Below, one piece after another: positions 1 to 8,503 of a stretch of DNA of 36,632 bases. Origin of the DNA: Neoluteolibacter marinus (GTDB lineage: Bacteria; Verrucomicrobiota; Verrucomicrobiia; Verrucomicrobiales; Akkermansiaceae); NCBI RefSeq assembly GCF_014904755.1, contig NZ_JACZFQ010000041.1, forward strand, positions 1 to 36,632, read 5' to 3'. The number at the start of each line of letters is the position of its first letter. Position 1 is the stretch's first letter. The notes below the pieces were generated by a model, which was given only the letters and a program-made list of their open reading frames with translations, was not told the DNA's origin and did not search any database. The position numbers were made by a program, and so were the translations under genes.

Positions 1-1409
1 CGGGTGCCGATCACCTCGTGGAAGAGCCGGTCATATTCTTCCTGGCTGATCAGCTTGTAGCCGGTGATGAGCTTGATGACCTCGTTGTTGCCGCACCACA
101 CGGCGATCGACGGGTGGTGGCGGAGGCGGCGGACCTGGTCGGTGACCTCGGCGCGGACGTTGTCTTGGAATTCGGGGTTGTTGCCCGGGTAGGGGGCGCA
201 GGCGAACATGAAGTCGCTCCAAACCAGGATGCCCCGTTCGTCACAGGCGTCGTAGAAGGCGTCGTCCGGGTAGTAGCCGCCGCCCCAGACGCGGATCATG
301 TTCATGCCGACCGCGGCGGCGTCGTCGATGATCCGGTGCAACCGCGGCGCCGTGACGCTGGCGGGGAACACGTCCGCCGGAACGAAGTTGGCACCCTTGC
401 AGAAGATCTCCCTTCCATTGACGGCAAGCCGCAGCGGGCCGGCGGCCGATTTCGGCAGCAGCTTCATCTCGCGCAGACCGATCCGGCGCTCGCGGGTGTC
501 GAGGACCTGTCCGGCGGCATCGCGGAGCTGGACGGCGACGGTGTAGAGGGGCTGGTCGCCCATGCCGTTTGGCCACCAGAGCCGGGGCTGGGGCACGCGG
601 AGCGGGATCGAGGCCCGGTCGCCGGGCAATGCTGTCCTGGCGCGGTCGATGACCTTGCCGCCGAACATCACCACCGCCTCGGCGGTCAGGCGGGCGGCTC
701 CGGTGCGGCCGGCGGTGACCTCGACGTCGAGCCGGGCTGAGTTTGGATTCCCCAGGGCCTGGCCGATCCGCAGGTCCTCGATCCGGGCGGTGTCGTAGGC
801 GATGATCGAAATCGGGCGGTAGATCCCGCAGGGCAAGAAGCGGGCGGTGAAGTCCCAGCTGTTGCTGTAGGGGGCCTTGCGGATGTTGGCGATGTCGACC
901 CCAGTGGCATTGGGGACCTTCGGGGCACGGCGCCGGAAGGCGTCGATGTAGGGCTGGATCGGGGAGAAGGTGACGCGGATCTCATTCCCTCCGGGTTTCA
1001 GGCGCCGCTTCACGTCGAATTCCCAGGTCCGGTACATGTTGTCGGTGTTGGCGAGGTGTTCGCCGTTCACCTCGATGCGGGCGACGGTGTCGAGGCCTTC
1101 ACAGCGGAGGAGCACCACGTCCTTCGCAATCAGTTCGGGCGAGAGGTCGAAGTTCCGCGTGAACTCCCAAGTGGCCTGGTGGACCCAATCCATGGTGGCC
1201 GCATTGTCGCGGAAGAACGGATCGGGGAGCCGGCCGGCCCGGATGAGGTCGAGATGCACATTGCCGGGCACTTTCGCCGGCAGGGTCCCGGGCTGCCCCG
1301 CCTGGGCGAGCGTCCAGTCGCCGGCGAGGTCGTGGGATTCCAAGGCAGCCCGGCTGCCGGATGACAGCGCCAATGCCAGTGCCGCCACGAATGGGATGAA
1401 GCGGCGCAT
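1..1409 (-). CDS. GH2 family beta-mannosidase-like glycosidase, C-terminus cut by window edge
   Basis: The minus-strand frame is open from the ATG at 1409 to position 1, giving about 469 residues without a stop, so the 3' end lies outside the window. It starts with a signal peptide (MRRFIPFVAALALALSSGSR), followed by GH2 jelly-roll and Ig-like domains and the start of the TIM barrel. Diagnostic strings are IRVWGGGYYPDDAFYDACDE, GILVWSDFMFACAPYP and VWCGNNE. The last carries the predicted acid/base glutamate, near residue 443, as in GH2 beta-mannosidases. The nucleophile glutamate should lie in the missing part; full-length relatives are about 800-900 residues. It probably acts outside the cytoplasm on mannosides or related glycans. 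The start is 2 nt after the stop of the upstream gene, so translation is probably coupled. The GH2 call is firm, but the exact substrate is inferred. Confidence 0.9.
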   Translation of the reverse strand, partial: MRRFIPFVAALALALSSGSRAALESHDLAGDWTLAQAGQPGTLPAKVPGNVHLDLIRAGRLPDPFFRDNAATMDWVHQATWEFTRNFDLSPELIAKDVVLLRCEGLDTVARIEVNGEHLANTDNMYRTWEFDVKRRLKPGGNEIRVTFSPIQPYIDAFRRRAPKVPNATGVDIANIRKAPYSNSWDFTARFLPCGIYRPISIIAYDTARIEDLRIGQALGNPNSARLDVEVTAGRTGAARLTAEAVVMFGGKVIDRARTALPGDRASIPLRVPQPRLWWPNGMGDQPLYTVAVQLRDAAGQVLDTRERRIGLREMKLLPKSAAGPLRLAVNGREIFCKGANFVPADVFPASVTAPRLHRIIDDAAAVGMNMIRVWGGGYYPDDAFYDACDERGILVWSDFMFACAPYPGNNPEFQDNVRAEVTDQVRRLRHHPSIAVWCGNNEVIKLITGYKLISQEEYDRLFHEVIGT

Positions 1410-1411
1410 GA

Positions 1412-2770
1412 TCAATCGGCTTGGGCCGGCTTCAGTGCCGGATCGTCGAGGTCCAGCCGGTAGAGGACCTGGTTGTAGTCGTAGCGCGGGGTCTTGCGCT
1501 TGTTGTCGGTGAAGGACGTGGTGTAGGTGCCCTCGAACAGCAGCACCGGCTTGTCGGGATCGGCGAGCTGCCAGTCGATCTGCACATTGTAGAAGGTGTA
1601 GTTCTGGTGGGTGGCGACCTTGATTGCCGGTCCCCACGGGCCTTGCGGGCTTTCCCCCTCCAGGTACCAGACTTCGCCGAAGGTCGACGGCTTGCCGAAC
1701 TTCTGCTGCACGATCATCACGAAGCGCTTGCGGTAGCCGCTCCACGCGACCGCCGCGGACGCGACCTCGATGCGCTGGCCGTCGACGGTTTCGTAGGATT
1801 TCGGGTTTTCGACGGTTTCCCACGTCGACCGGTCGCGCCACGCCTCGTAGGTGGCCGGACAGCGGAAATTCGGCGGGCCGTTGAAATAGAGCCACTTATT
1901 GCCGCCATGGTCGGTCCAGAACACCGGGTGGCCGTCGGGGTAGGGCTTTGGCGGGTGATCGCCGCCGTCGCTCTTTTTCCAGAAGGTCGAGACCTTGTCG
2001 AAGTTCTCGGTCGTGTCGTTCCACTCCAGCAGACCGAACTCATAAGCCGCCATGCCGCCGCCGATCTTGGCATAGGTGGCGACGAGGTGCTCGCGGCGCT
2101 TGCCGTCGGGCAGTGCGACGAAGCCGGACAGCCAGGTCGGTCCGTCGCCTGCCATTTGGGCAACGCCGCGCGGTTGGCCGTCCCTGTTGCGGAAATAGTC
2201 GTAGGCAATCCCGGTCGGCGGTTTCAGGGAGACGAGAGGATTCAAGGAGGACGTCGCCGCCGAGGTGTGGAAGATCCCGAGAGGGTAGCCGGGGAGGTTG
2301 GTGTCGCCCCACAGCCAGAACAGCTTGCCGCGGTAGCGGGCGAGCTGGACGGTGTCCGATCCCATCACGCCGGTGTCCTTCCAGTTCATGAAGGTGCCGG
2401 TCAGCTGGCTTTCCGCGAACTGGCCGCCGCCGGTCAGCCGGCCGAGCCGCTTGGCGATCTGCTTGCGCCCGACCTCGATCCGGGTGCTGCCGCCGGGCTT
2501 CGGGTGGATCCGGACGCCGCGGTTGCCGAAGCCGTCGGCCGGCAGCTCGTAGCCGTGGGAGGAAACGTGGAGCCAGGTTTCGCGCCCCATCAGCTCGGGC
2601 AGGGCGAAGGCGGCCACCCCGGCGTTGTCGGTGACCAGGGCGACATCGTTGGTGGTGGTCAGCTCGACCAAGGGAACCGGCCACCCGTTTTCTTTGTCCA
2701 CCACCTCGATTCTGAAGGGATCGGCCCTGAGGACCGGGAGGAAGAGGACGGAAAGCAGCAGCAACTTCAT
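1412..2770 (-). CDS. secreted DUF4185-like putative beta-propeller protein
   Basis: This is a 452-residue protein with a clear signal peptide, MKLLLLSVLFLPVLRADPF. I chose the ATG at 2770 because it starts directly at this signal; an upstream in-frame start at 2803 would add 11 unlikely residues. After the signal comes a region of about 80 residues resembling a carboxypeptidase-regulatory or prealbumin-like fold (VVDKENGWPVPLVELTTTND). A long region follows with propeller-like repeats: KDTGVMGSDTVQLARYRGKL, FWLWGDTN, HPVFWTDHGGNKWLYFNGPP, and a YTFYNVQIDWQL stretch near the end. The 'DTGV..D......gk.w..wGDT' pattern resembles DUF4185 and other 5-bladed propeller carbohydrate-active proteins. 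Its placement 2 nt upstream of a GH2 beta-mannosidase supports a role in glycan binding or cleavage. The family assignment is from memory of the pattern, and no catalytic residues can be named. Confidence 0.75.
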   Translation of the reverse strand: MKLLLLSVLFLPVLRADPFRIEVVDKENGWPVPLVELTTTNDVALVTDNAGVAAFALPELMGRETWLHVSSHGYELPADGFGNRGVRIHPKPGGSTRIEVGRKQIAKRLGRLTGGGQFAESQLTGTFMNWKDTGVMGSDTVQLARYRGKLFWLWGDTNLPGYPLGIFHTSAATSSLNPLVSLKPPTGIAYDYFRNRDGQPRGVAQMAGDGPTWLSGFVALPDGKRREHLVATYAKIGGGMAAYEFGLLEWNDTTENFDKVSTFWKKSDGGDHPPKPYPDGHPVFWTDHGGNKWLYFNGPPNFRCPATYEAWRDRSTWETVENPKSYETVDGQRIEVASAAVAWSGYRKRFVMIVQQKFGKPSTFGEVWYLEGESPQGPWGPAIKVATHQNYTFYNVQIDWQLADPDKPVLLFEGTYTTSFTDNKRKTPRYDYNQVLYRLDLDDPALKPAQAD

Positions 2771-2823
2771 GGTGTCGGATAAATGAGGCGGGCCCGGGGT
2801 CAAAAAAGGGCAAGATAACGTCG

Positions 2824-2841
2824 ATCCCGCTACCGCGGGAT
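2824..2841. repeat. perfect 7-bp inverted repeat upstream of the glycan operon
   Basis: ATCCCGC-TACC-GCGGGAT forms a perfect stem of 7 bp with a 4-nt loop. It ends 53 nt upstream of the start codon of the secreted DUF4185-like gene on the minus strand. No T-run follows on either strand, so it is not a standard terminator. An operator or a 5' UTR hairpin is possible. Function is not shown by the sequence. Confidence 0.4.
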
Positions 2842-2889
2842 TAGTCGGGCGGGGATTTCGGCGGGTGTCGTCGACCCGCGAGGTCGGGT

Positions 2890-3188
2890 GGACGCATCGG
2901 GATCCCCGGCGCTCGCCCTATACGATGCGGCTCTTAAACCAGTGGGTGCGCCGTACCGTGCCGAACCCGGTCGAGGCGGATATTCCCGGGCACCGGAGAT
3001 CGGGCGGGAACGCCAGATCGACCAAGCAATCCGGGGGCAAGAGGGCGATTTCCACGGCAACCCCGGGAAAAGTTTCCCGGTCATTGCGCCCATCCGATCT
3101 CAAATGGTCTGCGGCAATGACGCAGCGAAGCGGCCGAAACGCTAAAAAATAAAGGATTCCGAACCAAAATCCGGGTCGGATTTTTTTT
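2890..3188 (+). ncRNA. possible structured small RNA or leader ending at a terminator (speculative)
   Basis: This stretch lies in the 625-nt gene-free gap before rpsL. No ORF here resembles a protein. A 7-bp inverted pair, CGCATCG (about 2893) and CGATGCG (about 2925), encloses a small GGCG-CT-CGCC hairpin. The region ends in a strong terminator hairpin with an eight-T run at 3181-3188, which must stop some plus-strand transcript starting upstream, yet no plus-strand gene precedes it. A TATACGAT string near 2921 could be a -10 element but no good -35 is seen. No match to SRP RNA, RNase P RNA, tmRNA or a tRNA cloverleaf was recognised. The call is inference from the orphan terminator plus the foldable sequence. 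Confidence 0.25.
3158..3188 (+). terminator. rho-independent terminator upstream of the str operon
   Basis: Two overlapping hairpins end in a run of eight T. One is TCCGAACC paired with GGGTCGGA (one mismatch). The other is AAAATCCG-GGT-CGGATTTT, a perfect 8-bp stem. Either form followed by the T-run is a strong intrinsic terminator on the plus strand. On the minus strand the same stem is followed by a weaker T-rich tract (TTTATTTTTT), so it may also stop antisense transcription. It isolates the rpsL promoter from upstream transcription, or acts as an attenuator if a promoter lies upstream. Confidence 0.75.
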
Positions 3189-3199
3189 CGAAATAGGAC

Positions 3200-3227
3200 T
3201 TGCCACAAGGGTCGCCATGCCTAGATT
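3200..3227 (+). promoter_or_regulatory. putative sigma70-type promoter of the str-S10-spc operon
   Basis: TTGCCA (3200-3205) and TAGATT (3222-3227) are separated by 16 nt. They lie 12 nt downstream of the terminator and about 170 nt upstream of rpsL. The -35 matches the consensus at 5 of 6 positions and the -10 at 4 of 6. Transcription would start near 3234 and give a leader of roughly 160 nt. That leader contains a GC-rich hairpin at about 3249-3276 (GTCCCTTGC paired with GCAAGG-C-GGGAC around a GCGCAA loop). Prediction only. Confidence 0.5.
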
Positions 3228-3395
3228 CGCCGCCCCACATCGCCCCCTGTCCCTTGCGCGCAAGCAAGGCGGGACGGCTTCATTCTCCAAACACTATCGG
3301 GTGCAGCTCCGGAAAAAAGGCTCCTGCGAGGGATTTATCGCTCGCCTCCTTGTCCGGCGTCGCATTCAGCGAATACCGAACCCTGCAGGAATCTT

Positions 3396-3794
3396 ATGCC
3401 CACCATCAATCAGCTCGTCCGCAAAGGACGCCACGTTCCGATTGAAAAGTCGAAATCGCCGGCGATGAGCAATTGCCCGCAGCGCCGCGGCGTCTGCCTC
3501 CAGGTGATGACCCGCACGCCGAAGAAGCCGAACTCGGCGCTCCGGAAAGTGGCCAAGGTCCGCCTGACCAACGGCTTCGAAGTGATCGCCTACATCGGCG
3601 GTGAAGGCCACAACCTCCAGGAGCACTCCATCGTCCTCGTCCGCGGGGGCCGGGTGAAGGACCTTCCGGGTGTCCGCTACCACATTGTCCGTGGTTCGCT
3701 CGACACCCTCGGCGTCGACAAGCGCCGCCAGAGCCGCTCGAAGTACGGCGCCAAGCGTCCGAAGCCGGGCCAAGAGGCTGCCAAGAAGAAGTAA
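3396..3794 (+). CDS. rpsL: 30S ribosomal protein S12
   Basis: This 132-residue S12 is the first gene of the cluster and forms part of the decoding centre of the small subunit. It begins [12 protein letters not shown] and contains CPQRRGVC, the [17 protein letters not shown] loop and the [13 protein letters not shown] loop. The lysines of PKKPNS, where streptomycin-resistance substitutions occur, are wild type. The protein is a little longer than the usual 124 residues because of a Lys-rich C-terminus (GQEAAKKK). A weak AGGA lies 5 nt before the ATG. rpsG follows after 31 nt, the standard str-operon order. Confidence 0.98.
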   Translation: MPTINQLVRKGRHVPIEKSKSPAMSNCPQRRGVCLQVMTRTPKKPNSALRKVAKVRLTNGFEVIAYIGGEGHNLQEHSIVLVRGGRVKDLPGVRYHIVRGSLDTLGVDKRRQSRSKYGAKRPKPGQEAAKKK

Positions 3795-3825
3795 TCCGCG
3801 CCCGAAGCCTTAAACATTCAAGATC

Positions 3826-4299
3826 ATGTCACGCCGCAAGCGCACATTCCACAAGCCCGATCGCCGGGACTCCCGCTACGACAGCTCGCTCGTCGGTCAC
3901 CTCATTTCCAAGGTGATGCTCGACGGCAAGCGCTCGCTCGCGGAACGCATCGTTTACGCCGCCATCGACAAGGCCAGCGAAGGCGTTGAAACCGTTGATC
4001 CTCTCGAAGTGGTCACCCGTGCCATCGAGAACGCCAAGCCGCGCGTCGAAGTGAAGAGCCGCCGCGTCGGTGGTGCCACCTACCAGGTGCCGCTTGAAGT
4101 CGCTCCGGATCGCTCCGAGTCCCTCGCCCTGCGCTGGATCGTCGGCTACGCCCGCGGCCGCAAAGGCACCCCGATGCACGTGGCCCTGGCCAACGAGCTG
4201 AAGGACGCCGCCAACAACCAGGGATCGTCGGTCCGCAAGCGCGACGACGTCCACAAGATGGCCCAGGCCAACCGCGCCTTCGCCCACTTCCGCTTCTAA
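3826..4299 (+). CDS. rpsG: 30S ribosomal protein S7
   Basis: This 157-residue S7 organises the head of the 30S subunit by binding the 3' major domain of 16S rRNA. It starts MSRRKRTFHKPDRRDSRYDS and contains the family strings LISKVMLDGKRSLAERIVY, VKSRRVGGATYQVPLEV and HKMAQANRAFAHFRF. Length is typical. In enterobacteria S7 represses its own operon by binding the rpsL-rpsG intercistronic RNA. The gap here is only 31 nt, so that mechanism is not evident. No Shine-Dalgarno sequence is seen. Confidence 0.98.
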   Translation: MSRRKRTFHKPDRRDSRYDSSLVGHLISKVMLDGKRSLAERIVYAAIDKASEGVETVDPLEVVTRAIENAKPRVEVKSRRVGGATYQVPLEVAPDRSESLALRWIVGYARGRKGTPMHVALANELKDAANNQGSSVRKRDDVHKMAQANRAFAHFRF

Positions 4300-4335
4300 A
4301 TTGCTCACCGGGGCGCCCCGCCGCCTCCATCCGCC

Positions 4336-6483
4336 ATGTCTTCCAACCACAACAGTCCTGATCGTCCGTATCCGCTTGAGCGGACACGGAACATCGGGAT
4401 TGCGGCGCACATCGACGCCGGGAAGACCACGCTCACCGAGCGGATCCTCTTCTACACGGGGATGATCCACAAGATCGGCGAGGTGCACGATGGCGCCGCC
4501 ACGACGGACTGGATGGAGCAGGAGCGCGAGCGTGGCATCACCATCACCTCCGCCGCCGTCACCACCGAGTGGTGGCAGCACGAGGAGGACGGTGTCGCCA
4601 AGCTCTTCACCGGCCAGAAGCAGCGGATCAACATCATCGACACCCCCGGCCACGTCGACTTCACGGCCGAGGTGGAGCGCTCGCTCCGCGTGCTCGACGG
4701 CGCCATCGTCGTCTTCTGCGGTGTCGCCGGTGTCCAGCCCCAGACCGAAACCGTCTGGCGCCAGGCCACCAAGTATCACGTCCCGCGCATCGTGTTCGTC
4801 AACAAGATGGACCGCGTGGGCGCCAACTTCGACAACGTCTTCCACGAGGTGAAGGAAAAGCTCGGCGCGAACGCCGTGCGCATCTTGATCCCGATCGGCG
4901 CCGAGGATCACCTCACCGGCCAGATTGACGTCGTCAACCAGAAGGCGATCCACTACATCGACGACGCCACCTTCGGTTCGAAGTACGAGATCATCGATCT
5001 CGACGCGGATCAGAAGAAGATCGCCGAGGAAGCCTACGCGGAACTGCTGGATGCCGTCGTCAGCGTTGACGACCAGCTCGGCGAGAAGTTCCTGATGGAA
5101 GAGCCGATCAGCCGCGAGGATCTCAAGCAGGCGATCCGCCGCGCCACCATCGCCAACAAACTGGTTCCGGTTGCCGGTGGCTCCGCCTTCAAGAACAAGG
5201 GTGTCCAGTATCTCCTCGATGCCGTCATCGACTACCTGCCGAGCCCGCTGGAGCTCCCCGCGATGGTCGGCATGGACCCCGACAACGAGGATCACAAGAT
5301 CGAGGTCCACACCAGCGACAACGAGAAGTTCTGCTCGCTGGCTTTCAAGCTCTGGGCTGACAAGTTCGTCGGCAAGCTGGTCTTCTTCCGGGTCTATTCC
5401 GGCGTCATCAAAAAGGGCGACACCGTTTACAATCCTCGCACCCGCCGCTCCGAGCGCGTCGGCCGCCTGATCCAGATCCAGGCCAACGAGCACAAGGACA
5501 TCCAGGCCTGTTACGCCGGCGACATCGCCGCCATGGTCGGCCTGAAAAACGTCACCACCGGTGACACGCTCGCCAAGGAAGGCTACGACGTCGTTCTCGA
5601 GCCCCCGACTTTCCCGGAACCCGTCATTTCCATGGCGGTTGAGCCGAAAACCAAAGCCGACCAGGAGAAACTCGCCAATGCCTTGGCGCGCCTGTCGGAG
5701 GAAGATCCCACTTTCCAGGTCAAGACCGACGAGGAAACCGGCCAGACCATCATCTCGGGAATGGGCGAGCTCCACCTCGAAATCATCGTCGACCGCCTCC
5801 GCCGCGAGTTCAAGGTCGAGGCCAACACCGGTGCCCCGCAGATCGCCTACCGCGAAACCATCACCGCCGCCGCCCCGGGCGAAGGCAAGCTGGTCAAGCA
5901 GTCCGGCGGCCGCGGCCAATACGGCCACGTTCGTCTCGAGGTTCGCCCCAACGAGAAGGGCAAGGGCCTGACGATCGAGAACAAGATCGTCGGCGGTGAG
6001 ATCCCCAAGGATTACCACAACGCCGTTTTCAAGGGCATCAACGAGGCCATGACCAACGGCATCATCGCCGGCTACCCGGTCATCGACGTCCATGTCGACG
6101 TCCTCGGCGGTTCCTTCCACGAGGTCGACTCCAATGAGAACGCCTTCACGATGGCCGCGATCTTCGCGATGAAGGACGCCTTCAACAAGGCCAAGTCCAT
6201 CCTTCTCGAGCCGATCATGGCCGTGGAAGTCTCCACTCCGGACGACTACCAGGGCGACGTGATGGGCGACCTCAACCGCCGCCGCGGCCAGATCCAGAAC
6301 ATGGAAAGCAAGGGCAAGCTCGCCGTCATCCGCGCGAACGTCCCCCTCAAGGAAATGTTCGGCTACTCGACCGCCGTGCGAACCCTCTCCTCCGGCCGTG
6401 CTTCCTATTCGATGACCCCGTCGCACTTCGAGCAGGTGCCCGGCAACATCGTCTCGGAAATCGTCACCGACCGCGGACACTAA
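4336..6483 (+). CDS. fusA: translation elongation factor G
   Basis: This 715-residue EF-G is the GTPase that drives translocation of tRNA and mRNA. Motifs in order: P-loop [10 protein letters not shown] (residues 23-32), switch [13 protein letters not shown]3 [21 protein letters not shown]4 NKMDR, then domain II, the domain III motif [19 protein letters not shown], and domains IV and V ([44 protein letters not shown]). Length is normal. The start is [20 protein letters not shown]; the ATG is preceded by CCGCC with no Shine-Dalgarno. tuf does not follow; rpsJ comes next after 35 nt. Confidence 0.98.
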   Translation: MSSNHNSPDRPYPLERTRNIGIAAHIDAGKTTLTERILFYTGMIHKIGEVHDGAATTDWMEQERERGITITSAAVTTEWWQHEEDGVAKLFTGQKQRINIIDTPGHVDFTAEVERSLRVLDGAIVVFCGVAGVQPQTETVWRQATKYHVPRIVFVNKMDRVGANFDNVFHEVKEKLGANAVRILIPIGAEDHLTGQIDVVNQKAIHYIDDATFGSKYEIIDLDADQKKIAEEAYAELLDAVVSVDDQLGEKFLMEEPISREDLKQAIRRATIANKLVPVAGGSAFKNKGVQYLLDAVIDYLPSPLELPAMVGMDPDNEDHKIEVHTSDNEKFCSLAFKLWADKFVGKLVFFRVYSGVIKKGDTVYNPRTRRSERVGRLIQIQANEHKDIQACYAGDIAAMVGLKNVTTGDTLAKEGYDVVLEPPTFPEPVISMAVEPKTKADQEKLANALARLSEEDPTFQVKTDEETGQTIISGMGELHLEIIVDRLRREFKVEANTGAPQIAYRETITAAAPGEGKLVKQSGGRGQYGHVRLEVRPNEKGKGLTIENKIVGGEIPKDYHNAVFKGINEAMTNGIIAGYPVIDVHVDVLGGSFHEVDSNENAFTMAAIFAMKDAFNKAKSILLEPIMAVEVSTPDDYQGDVMGDLNRRRGQIQNMESKGKLAVIRANVPLKEMFGYSTAVRTLSSGRASYSMTPSHFEQVPGNIVSEIVTDRGH

Positions 6484-6518
6484 GAATTACCCAACATCTC
6501 AAACCAGAATCCACCGCC

Positions 6519-6827
6519 ATGGAAAACCAGAAGATCCGCATCCGCCTGCGCGCGTTCGACCACCGTGCGATCGACCGCTCCGCCCTGGAGATCGTCGAAA
6601 CCGCCAAGCGCACCGGCGCCAAAGTGGCCGGCCCGATCCCGCTTCCGACCCGCATCGAGAAGTTCAGCGTGAACCGCTCCGTGCACGTCAACAAGAAGTC
6701 CGCCGAACAGTTCGAGATCCGCACCCACAAGCGGGTTCTCGACATCGTCGACCCCACCGCCCGCACCGTCGACGAGCTCAAGAAGCTCAACCTGCCCGCC
6801 GGCGTCGACATCGCCATCCGCATCTGA
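6519..6827 (+). CDS. rpsJ: 30S ribosomal protein S10
   Basis: This 102-residue S10 (NusE) belongs to the 30S head and also acts in NusB-dependent antitermination. Family strings are [34 protein letters not shown] and [17 protein letters not shown]. It opens the S10 gene block directly after fusA with a 35-nt gap, so the str and S10 operons appear joined. The start is ACCGCCATGGAAAACC, without a Shine-Dalgarno sequence. Confidence 0.98.
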   Translation: MENQKIRIRLRAFDHRAIDRSALEIVETAKRTGAKVAGPIPLPTRIEKFSVNRSVHVNKKSAEQFEIRTHKRVLDIVDPTARTVDELKKLNLPAGVDIAIRI

Positions 6828-6876
6828 GTCCGGCATCCCCGGGCCCTTCGTTCCAATTTCTATCTTCCCTTCAGCC

Positions 6877-7512
6877 ATGTCACTAGGACTTCTCGGTAAG
6901 AAACTCGGCATGACGCGTCTGTTCGACGCCGAAGCCGGCTCCATGATTCCCGTCACCGTCGTCGACGTGAGCGGCAACACCTGCCTGCAGGTCAAGACCG
7001 TCGAAAAGGACGGCTACTCCGCCGTCCAGGTCGGCTTCGACGACAAGAAGGAATCCCGCGTCGACAAGCCGTCGCTCGGGCACTTCAAGAAGCACGGTTC
7101 GACGCCGAAGTACCTCGTCAAGGAGTTCCGCTTCGAGAGCGGCCAGGAAGCCCCTGCCGAACACACCGGCCTCGAGACTTTCACCGCCGGCCAGTGGGTC
7201 GACGTGATCGCCAAGACCAAGGGCCGCGGCTTCCAGGGTGTCGTCAAGCGCTACGGCTTCGGCGGCCTCAAGCAGACCCACGGTTCCATGATGCACCGCC
7301 GGACCGGCGCCATCGCCGCCGGTTCGACCCCCGGCCGCGTCTGGAAGGGCCAGAAGATGCCCGGCCACATGGGCGACAAGCCACGCACCATCCAGAACCT
7401 CAAGGTCGTCGCGGTCCGTCCGGAAGACGGCGTGATCCTCATCTCCGGCGCCATCCCCGGCGCGAAGGGCGGCTACGTCACCATTCGTCCCGCCAAGAAG
7501 AAGACCGCCTGA
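6877..7512 (+). CDS. rplC: 50S ribosomal protein L3
   Basis: This 211-residue L3 is an early 23S rRNA-binding protein whose loop reaches toward the peptidyl-transferase centre. It starts MSLGLLGKKLGMTRLFDAEA. The conserved core is GRGFQGVVKRYGFGGLKQTH followed by GSMMHRRTGAIAAGSTPGRV. The glutamine of the KQTHGS string, the PrmB methylation site in E. coli L3, is present. KMPGHMGDKPRT and a basic C-terminus follow. Gaps are 49 nt to rpsJ and 39 nt to rplD. Confidence 0.98.
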   Translation: MSLGLLGKKLGMTRLFDAEAGSMIPVTVVDVSGNTCLQVKTVEKDGYSAVQVGFDDKKESRVDKPSLGHFKKHGSTPKYLVKEFRFESGQEAPAEHTGLETFTAGQWVDVIAKTKGRGFQGVVKRYGFGGLKQTHGSMMHRRTGAIAAGSTPGRVWKGQKMPGHMGDKPRTIQNLKVVAVRPEDGVILISGAIPGAKGGYVTIRPAKKKTA

Positions 7513-7551
7513 GCGCGCGTCTGAACCTCAATCCTCACTCGCACCACAGTC

Positions 7552-8157
7552 ATGCCCGCGAAAACTTTCACCGCTGACGACGCCCAGAGCGCGAACATCC
7601 AGTTGGCCGAAGCCGACAAGGGTGGCCAGGCCGTGCACGATCTCGTCACCGCCTACCGCGCCAACCGCCGGACCGGCTCCGCCAACTCCAAGACCCGTGG
7701 CGAAGTCCGCGGCAACAACAAGAAGATCTACAAGCAGAAGGGCACCGGCAATGCCCGTCACGGCGACAAGCGCGCCCCGATCTTCGTCGGGGGTGGCGTG
7801 GTCTTCGGCCCGCGTCCCCGCGATTACTCGAAGAAGGTGCCGAAGAGCGTCCGCAAGCTCGCCCTGCGCCGCGTCCTCGGCGACCTCGTCCGCGAGGGTG
7901 CCGTCAAGACCGTCCCGTCGTTCTCGATCGACGGCAAGACCAAGTCCTTCATCGCCGCCGTGACCGCCGAGGTCGAGCCGAAGAAGGTCCTGATCGTCGC
8001 CAAGGCGTTCGATGACAAGACCTACCTCGCCGCCCGCAACGTCCAGTGGGCCGAGCTCCGCACCGCGGACAGCCTGAACGTCGAGGAACTGCTCCACGCC
8101 AACTCCATCATCCTGGTGGAGGACGCCCTCGAAACCCTCGCCAAGCGCACCGCCTAA
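7552..8157 (+). CDS. rplD: 50S ribosomal protein L4
   Basis: This 201-residue L4 lines the nascent-peptide exit tunnel. The long internal loop is recognised by TRGEVRGNNKKIYKQKGTGN and ARHGDKRAPIFVGGGVVFGP, followed by RDYSKKVPKSVRKLALRRVL. In E. coli L4 represses the S10 operon by acting on its leader; no comparable S10 leader exists here because rpsJ directly follows fusA. Length and start are typical. Confidence 0.98.
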   Translation: MPAKTFTADDAQSANIQLAEADKGGQAVHDLVTAYRANRRTGSANSKTRGEVRGNNKKIYKQKGTGNARHGDKRAPIFVGGGVVFGPRPRDYSKKVPKSVRKLALRRVLGDLVREGAVKTVPSFSIDGKTKSFIAAVTAEVEPKKVLIVAKAFDDKTYLAARNVQWAELRTADSLNVEELLHANSIILVEDALETLAKRTA

Positions 8158-8178
8158 TTCTTTCCGCTGAACCGCGCC

Positions 8179-8463
8179 ATGAAAGACATCTACCAAGTCA
8201 TCAAGAACGTCCGCCTCAGCGAGAAGGCTTCCATGCTCCAGGAGACCAACAACGAGGTCACCCTGGAAGTGGACCGCTCGGCCAACAAGCTCGACATCAA
8301 GCGTGCCGTCGAAACCCTCCTGGGCAAGAAGGTCGCTGCCGTCCGCACCCTCAACTACCAGGGCAAGGCCAAGCGCCGCCGCCGTGCCGATGAGGGCCGC
8401 ACCGCCCACTGGAAGAAGGCCGTCGTCCGCCTCAAGGAGGGCGAAAACCTCGACCTCGTCTGA
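8179..8463 (+). CDS. rplW: 50S ribosomal protein L23
   Basis: This 94-residue L23 sits at the tunnel exit and docks trigger factor and SRP. It begins MKDIYQVIKNVRLSEKASML and contains NNEVTLEVDRSANKLDIKRA and VRTLNYQGKAKRRRR, matching the family's beta-alpha-beta core and basic loop. The gene lies 21 nt after rplD. The start is GCGCCATG, without a Shine-Dalgarno sequence. Confidence 0.97.
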   Translation: MKDIYQVIKNVRLSEKASMLQETNNEVTLEVDRSANKLDIKRAVETLLGKKVAAVRTLNYQGKAKRRRRADEGRTAHWKKAVVRLKEGENLDLV

Positions 8464-8503
8464 TTTTCTAACCGGTTAACGCCGAACAACCCTATCGCGA
8501 GCC

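Noticed and set aside
1421-2782. Plus-strand open frame of 453 codons
   Set aside because: It is the complement of the DUF4185-like gene, which has a signal peptide and conserved repeats; the plus-strand product has no recognisable domain.
2890-2960. Possible tRNA-like sequence (TATACGATGCGGCTCTTAAA region)
   Set aside because: No acceptor stem, T-arm GGTTCGA-type string or cloverleaf could be built on either strand.
2830-3208. Short open frames in the gap before rpsL on both strands
   Set aside because: They lack family similarity, have no good start context, and overlap the terminator.
3829-6480. Open frame of 883 codons on the minus strand opposite rpsG and fusA
   Set aside because: It is antisense to two certain genes and is an artefact of GC-rich codon use; its sequence is low-complexity Val/Asp/Gly/Leu without any family feature.
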